Source: Phycisphaerae bacterium (GTDB taxonomy: Bacteria > Planctomycetota > Phycisphaerae > UBA1845). From it: a stretch of 17,643 nt of DNA. The DNA lies in the NCBI GenBank assembly GCA_029260155.1, contig JAJDDU010000205.1:1-17643 (forward strand), written 5' to 3'. Within the stretch, counting starts at the first letter, position 1. Each line of letters begins with the position of its first letter. Of this stretch, positions 14,288 to 17,643 are shown one piece after another. The notes beneath the pieces were generated by a model. That model ran no database searches and was not told where the DNA came from. It saw nothing but the letters and a program-made list of their open reading frames with translations. The position numbers and the translations under genes are program-made.

Positions 14288-14958
14288 TCGATCTCCGTGC
14301 GCCGGATGAGGTGGTTCACATGCTGTCCATCGAATCCCAACGCTTGGCAGATCTCCGACGGCTTGGCCGCCCCTCCCCCGGTTATGTACATCTTGAAGCG
14401 TACGTGCGTGTCCGTGACGTCGATCTGGTCAATGAAAGGCCGTAGATCGACGCGGACGGTGGCACCAGTCTTGTGTACGAACCGTTGATGGGCAATCGGC
14501 GCAAACTCAAGGAGGCGGTCTGCCCGGGAGGCGAGTTCATCTGGATCCATGTTGACGATGGAGGCTTGGTAGCTGGCCGCACAGGGGATACAACGCTCAC
14601 CCGTCTGCAGCATCCTTGCCTGGTGCATCGCGATTCCTTCCGGCATTTGAGCTGCAAGCAGGTCGAGCATCGTGGCCGGCGCAATCGCCTCGGCGAGGTC
14701 GATCACCACCCGTTCGGCATCGGACGCGATTCCGACGGGCCTTGGCAACGGCAACGAGATCCGAGGATGGGGGTTGAAACCTTCGGTATGACGCACGGGA
14801 ACCTGCGCGCGGGCGCAGCTGCGCGCAAACATCCGAAGCATTTCCTGATGAGAGAGGAACCGAAGATCGCCATCTATGACGAAATCGATTGTCCCGCGCA
14901 TCCTCGCGTCGTGTTGTTCGCCTGAACCTTCTTGCAGAAAGTACCGTTCGTAATTCAT
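14269..14958 (-). CDS. Radical-SAM-linked DUF2344 protein (TIGR03936 family)
   Basis: About 229 residues from the ATG at 14958. A GTG at 14973 or an ATG at 14901 are alternatives; the conserved family region starts right after the latter, and no ribosome site decides. The signature is 'IDGDLRFLSHQEMLRMFARS' followed by 'GFNPHPRISLPLPRPVGIAS', which matches the DUF2344 / 'radical SAM-linked protein' family. In many bacteria this domain is encoded next to, or fused with, a B12-binding radical SAM protein, and it commonly precedes the RNase G/E gene. Here the second association holds: the next gene is RNase E/G with a 19-base overlap. The radical SAM partner is not in the window. The molecular role is unknown; the gene pairing suggests RNA or ribosome metabolism. 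Confidence 0.88.
   Translation of the reverse strand: MNYERYFLQEGSGEQHDARMRGTIDFVIDGDLRFLSHQEMLRMFARSCARAQVPVRHTEGFNPHPRISLPLPRPVGIASDAERVVIDLAEAIAPATMLDLLAAQMPEGIAMHQARMLQTGERCIPCAASYQASIVNMDPDELASRADRLLEFAPIAHQRFVHKTGATVRVDLRPFIDQIDVTDTHVRFKMYITGGGAAKPSEICQALGFDGQHVNHLIRRTEIEWRQTL
14293..14296 (-). promoter_or_regulatory. Ribosome binding site of the RNase E/G gene inside the DUF2344 gene
   Basis: GGAG on the minus strand is five bases before the ATG at 14287 and lies within the last codons of the DUF2344 gene, consistent with coupled translation of the two genes. Confidence 0.55.
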
Positions 14959-15035
14959 CGCAACCCGCCGCACGGCATGGTTGCGAACACATCTTGTCGC
15001 AATCGGCTATTTCGAACCGGAGCCCGCCTAGATCG

Positions 15036-16775
15036 CTAGATCGGATCTTCCGGAAGCAGTTTCTTCGTTTCCGACCGCAGGTAATTGAGAACCTGCTGAT
15101 CGGTGTCAAACGTCAGTGCGCGGCGGGTGACACGCTCGGCACTTGTCAGAGTGCAGGCCCGAATCAGCTTCTTGATCTCCGGGATGTTGATGGGCGCCAT
15201 CGAAAACGACCGGAGCCCCAGCCCGAGCAGCAGAAGCGTGAACATGGGTTCACCCGCCATCTCGCCGCACAGGCTACAGTCTACTCCCTCGTGGGCACAA
15301 GTGCGAATAATATCTCGCAAAGATCTCACCACGGCTGGGTGCGCGGGGCTGTAGTACCGCGAGACCCGCTCGTTTCCTCGGTCGGCGGCTAGGAGATACT
15401 GAATCAAATCGTTGGTGCCGATACTAACAAAGTCCACCTCTCGGGCGAATTGCCGGCATTGGCTGGCGGCTGCGGGCGTCTCCATCATCATGCCGACGGC
15501 TACGTCCTCGCGGAACGGAATGCCCTCTTCTTCGAGATCCTCCATCGTGTCGCGGAGGGTCATTTTGGCCTGTCGAAGCTCCATGAGCCCGGAAATCAGC
15601 GGGAACATGAGCCTGACCTCGCCCAGCACCGCGACGCGCAGAATCGCACGAAGCTGCACCTTGAACATCTTGTGGTGCAGTAAGCTGTACCGAATCGAGC
15701 GCAGTCCGAGCATCGGGTTGCGCTCGGGCTCGAAGGTCTTCTCCTGTGTGATCTTGTCTGCCCCGAGGTCAAACGTCCGAAATGTCACAGGCCTGCCGCC
15801 AGCGCTCTCGATGGCGGCCTTGTACGCTTCGTATTGTCTCTCTTCGTTCGGTTCACCCTCGCGCAGGAACAAGAACTCCGTTCGGTACAGCCCGACACCG
15901 ACTGCGCCCTTGTCGACCGCGATTTCAGCTTCCTTGGGATATTCGATGTTGGCCAGCAGTTTTACGTGGATTTCGTCCTTCGTGACGGCCGGCAAGTCCT
16001 TGAGATGGCCCAACTCGCCAGTGATCCGCGCTATCTTCTCCTGTCGCGCGCGGTACTCTGCAATTGTATCCTCGTCAGGATTGGCGATGACGATGTGATT
16101 GACGGCGTCGATGATGACGGTGTCGCCGCCGCTGACCAATTCCGACAGGTTCTTGAGGCCGACGATTGCCGGCATGCCCCATGACCGAAGCAGGATGGCG
16201 GTATGCGATGTCGGGCCGCCGACGTCGAGCGCGACGCCCGCGACTTTTGTCTCTGGAAGCATGGCTGCCTGCGACGTCGTGAGATCGTGGGCGACGAGAA
16301 TGATCTCGCGGGTCAGGTGGGCCATGTCCTCGCCCGAGGCGCCAAGCAGATTTCGCAAGACCCGCCGCTCAATATCCTGGACATCGCGTATACGCTCGGC
16401 CAGCAGCGGATCGGTCATCTGCAAGAAGCGGCGTTGCTGCTTCCGCATGACCGTGCTGGTTGCGTACGGTGCGGAGTAGTGCTTGTTTTGGATGAGGTCG
16501 ACGATGTCTCGCCGCTGGGAAGCGTCCTTCAGCACTCCGACGTGCCAATTGAACACGTCGGCCGCATCCTGTCCTAGTCGCTCGCGGACGCTGGCGCGTT
16601 GGGTATCGAGGTCGGCGATTGAGGTTGCGATGGCTTGGTCGAGTCGCTCGACCTCCTGAGGAACCTTGTCGGGGCTGACCATGCGCTGCGGGATGCGCAA
16701 TTCTTCCGCGTCGAGGACCACCACTTCCGCGATGGCCACACCGGGCGAAACCGACATTCCCGCGAGCGATTCCAA
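15036..16775 (-). CDS. ptsI: PTS enzyme I (phosphoenolpyruvate-protein phosphotransferase)
   Basis: The product has 579 residues, the usual length for enzyme I. I accept the TTG at 16775: the resulting start 'MESLAGMSVSPGVAIAE' aligns with Bacillus enzyme I ('MQELKGIGASAGIAIAK'), and GGAAG lies four bases upstream. An ATG at 16757 is possible. The phosphorylated histidine is His191 in 'DVGGPTSHTAIL'. The C-terminal TIM-barrel carries 'GVGLYRTEFLFL' (293-304), 'ERNPMLGLRSIRY' (351-363), 'GTNDLIQYLLAADRGN' (453-468) and the catalytic Cys503 in 'SLCGEMAGEP'; all active-site positions are present. The enzyme takes phosphate from PEP and passes it to HPr in the cytoplasm. No HPr, HPr kinase or enzyme II gene is in the window. 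The gene precedes the DUF2344 gene by 77 bases and is probably the first of an operon ending with the glycosyltransferase-like gene. Confidence 0.95.
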   Translation of the reverse strand: MESLAGMSVSPGVAIAEVVVLDAEELRIPQRMVSPDKVPQEVERLDQAIATSIADLDTQRASVRERLGQDAADVFNWHVGVLKDASQRRDIVDLIQNKHYSAPYATSTVMRKQQRRFLQMTDPLLAERIRDVQDIERRVLRNLLGASGEDMAHLTREIILVAHDLTTSQAAMLPETKVAGVALDVGGPTSHTAILLRSWGMPAIVGLKNLSELVSGGDTVIIDAVNHIVIANPDEDTIAEYRARQEKIARITGELGHLKDLPAVTKDEIHVKLLANIEYPKEAEIAVDKGAVGVGLYRTEFLFLREGEPNEERQYEAYKAAIESAGGRPVTFRTFDLGADKITQEKTFEPERNPMLGLRSIRYSLLHHKMFKVQLRAILRVAVLGEVRLMFPLISGLMELRQAKMTLRDTMEDLEEEGIPFREDVAVGMMMETPAAASQCRQFAREVDFVSIGTNDLIQYLLAADRGNERVSRYYSPAHPAVVRSLRDIIRTCAHEGVDCSLCGEMAGEPMFTLLLLGLGLRSFSMAPINIPEIKKLIRACTLTSAERVTRRALTFDTDQQVLNYLRSETKKLLPEDPI

Positions 16776-16779
16776 ATGA

Positions 16780-16784
16780 CTTCC
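16780..16784 (-). promoter_or_regulatory. Ribosome site supporting the TTG start of enzyme I
   Basis: GGAAG on the minus strand ends four bases before the TTG at 16775. The spacing is short, so the main support for the TTG is the match to the usual enzyme I N-terminus. Confidence 0.4.
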
Positions 16785-16866
16785 GTCGGTAACAAGGCCA
16801 TGTTTGGTTGGGCGTCACCGGACACCCCGCCATAATCGGTTACGTACGGGCAGTAGCCTTGCGAAT

Positions 16867-16888
16867 CGTAGCGGAAGGGCGCGCTACG
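16867..16888 (-). other. Hairpin between the CBS-protein gene and enzyme I
   Basis: CGTAGCG and CGCTACG form a 7-bp stem with an eight-base loop, 34 bases past the CBS gene's stop. There is no T-run after it on the minus strand, so termination is uncertain. Confidence 0.3.
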
Positions 16889-16922
16889 CACAATCGTGGC
16901 GTCTAGCGTGCCCCGCCCCCCG

Positions 16923-17643
16923 TCAGCGGGATTCCCACACGATGGCGACCAGTCGCTGGCGGGTCTGAAGCGGCGCATCCAGATCCGGCGGGCACTGCAA
17001 GCTGCCGTCCGGCTGCTCGATGGCGATCACCTGCGCCCCGAATTCTCGCCGGAAGTCTGCCTCGCGCAGTGACTTGCCGACGGCCTGCATCGGCACCAAC
17101 AATCGCTGGATGCGGTCCTTGGACATCGGTGTCACAGCCATCACAAGTTGCTGCAGTTGCCCCTCCTGCTCCATGGCTGCAAGACCCGTGTGCTCGCGCA
17201 GCACCAGCTTCTGAAGCTGTGTCACCTGCTGCTGCACCGTCTCGAAAACACGTTCACGCGTCAACATCCCCAGGAACCGAGAGTGACGCCCGCGTGACAC
17301 TACCGGAAGTACATCATGGTTGTGACGTCGAAACGCGCTCAGCGCCTGATACAGATCCTGATCGGGATACACTACCGAAAGATCCTCGGCCATCATGTCC
17401 GACGCGATCAGCGCGTCGGCCATCCCCGGCTCCTCGAGGAAACGCCGAATGTCCGGCACCGCGATTAGCCCCACAATCCGCCCGGCGTCCACCACCGCGA
17501 ACACCGGCCGAGTTCCGGGGCGCACATGACGAACCAGATCCGGCAAGCGCGCATCCGGCGACGCGATCAAGGGCCATTCCCCATCGAACAGGGAAGCCAC
17601 ACGCACCGATTCCAGAACATGTACTACCGCATCCACCGCGTGT
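16923..17643 (-). CDS. 3' part of a CBS-pair plus TrkA-C-like protein, probably a ClC-type channel
   Basis: The frame is open to the window edge; the first visible codons read HAVDAVVHVLESVRV without a stop. A GTG at 17636 could be a start, but the sequence looks like the linker that joins a membrane domain to CBS modules in ClC chloride channels/antiporters, so I treat the gene as 5'-truncated. Two CBS motifs are visible, around 'PVFAVVDAGRIVGLIAVPDI' and 'HDVLPVVSRGRHSRFLGMLT'. They usually bind adenine nucleotides and regulate the attached channel or enzyme. After a Gln-rich helix ('FETVQQQVTQLQKLVLREH'), residues from 'RIQRLLVPMQAVGKSLREAD' to the end fit a TrkA-C (RCK-C) fold. ClC+CBS+TrkA-C is a known bacterial arrangement. 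The CBS call is firm; ClC membership depends on sequence outside the window. Confidence 0.75.
   Translation of the reverse strand, partial: HAVDAVVHVLESVRVASLFDGEWPLIASPDARLPDLVRHVRPGTRPVFAVVDAGRIVGLIAVPDIRRFLEEPGMADALIASDMMAEDLSVVYPDQDLYQALSAFRRHNHDVLPVVSRGRHSRFLGMLTRERVFETVQQQVTQLQKLVLREHTGLAAMEQEGQLQQLVMAVTPMSKDRIQRLLVPMQAVGKSLREADFRREFGAQVIAIEQPDGSLQCPPDLDAPLQTRQRLVAIVWESR

Noticed and set aside
1..17643. CRISPR arrays, tRNA or rRNA genes
   Set aside because: No regularly spaced direct repeats, no cloverleaf with a TTCGA-type loop and no rRNA-like sequence was found by eye on either strand.

Overview
The window looks like chromosomal DNA from a GC-rich planctomycete, probably Phycisphaerae-like. 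The evidence is a run of secreted proteins with dockerin repeats (two 'TPFDLI-FRQ-VN' units), a PEP-CTERM tail and a Cys-Gly-type C-terminal tail. A lamin-tail-domain surface protein and an RNase E/G with a long disordered N-terminus fit the same picture. The taxonomic call is inference; no rRNA or other marker gene is present.

Layout. (a) 1-1261, + strand: the 3' part of a large serine recombinase, the edge of an integrated element. Its reading frame runs across the element boundary into the antisense strand of a lamin-tail-domain (LTD) gene. That gene (1137-2117, -) stops abruptly just as a second LTD repeat begins, so the element seems to have split it. (b) 2206-3900, -: a UbiB/ABC1-family atypical kinase. 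(c) 3901-4576: a long gene-free stretch with a possible decayed recombinase fragment, a minus-strand terminator-like hairpin and an extended -10 promoter. (d) 4577-8101, +: three consecutive secreted proteins. Each has a signal peptide, a GGAGG-type ribosome site and an N-terminal beta domain that reads as cohesin-like. Their C-termini differ: a dockerin pair, a PEP-CTERM anchor, and an Asp/Gly-rich linker plus a CGPG-type tail. (e) 8224-8667, +: a tandem ACT-domain protein with a TTG start. (f) 8690-8768: a pair of REP-like palindromes between convergent genes. (g) 8791-10095, -: a class III PLP aminotransferase (acetylornithine/4-aminobutyrate type). (h) 16775 down to 10328, -: a likely operon of PTS enzyme I, a radical-SAM-linked DUF2344 protein, RNase E/G and a GT-C-fold membrane glycosyltransferase-like protein. 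(i) 16923-17643, -: the 3' part of a protein with a CBS pair and a TrkA-C-like domain, probably the tail of a ClC-type channel.

How the genes fit together. The enzyme I / DUF2344 / RNase E/G block is a housekeeping set; the DUF2344 and RNase genes overlap and are probably translationally coupled. The 4.5-8.1 kb block is an extracellular set. A dockerin protein next to two cohesin-like proteins with different anchor tails could form a small surface assembly, but only the domain resemblance is visible here. The least ordinary points are the recombinase/LTD junction, the three-anchor secreted cluster, the covarying REP pair and the inverted domain order of the RNase E/G.
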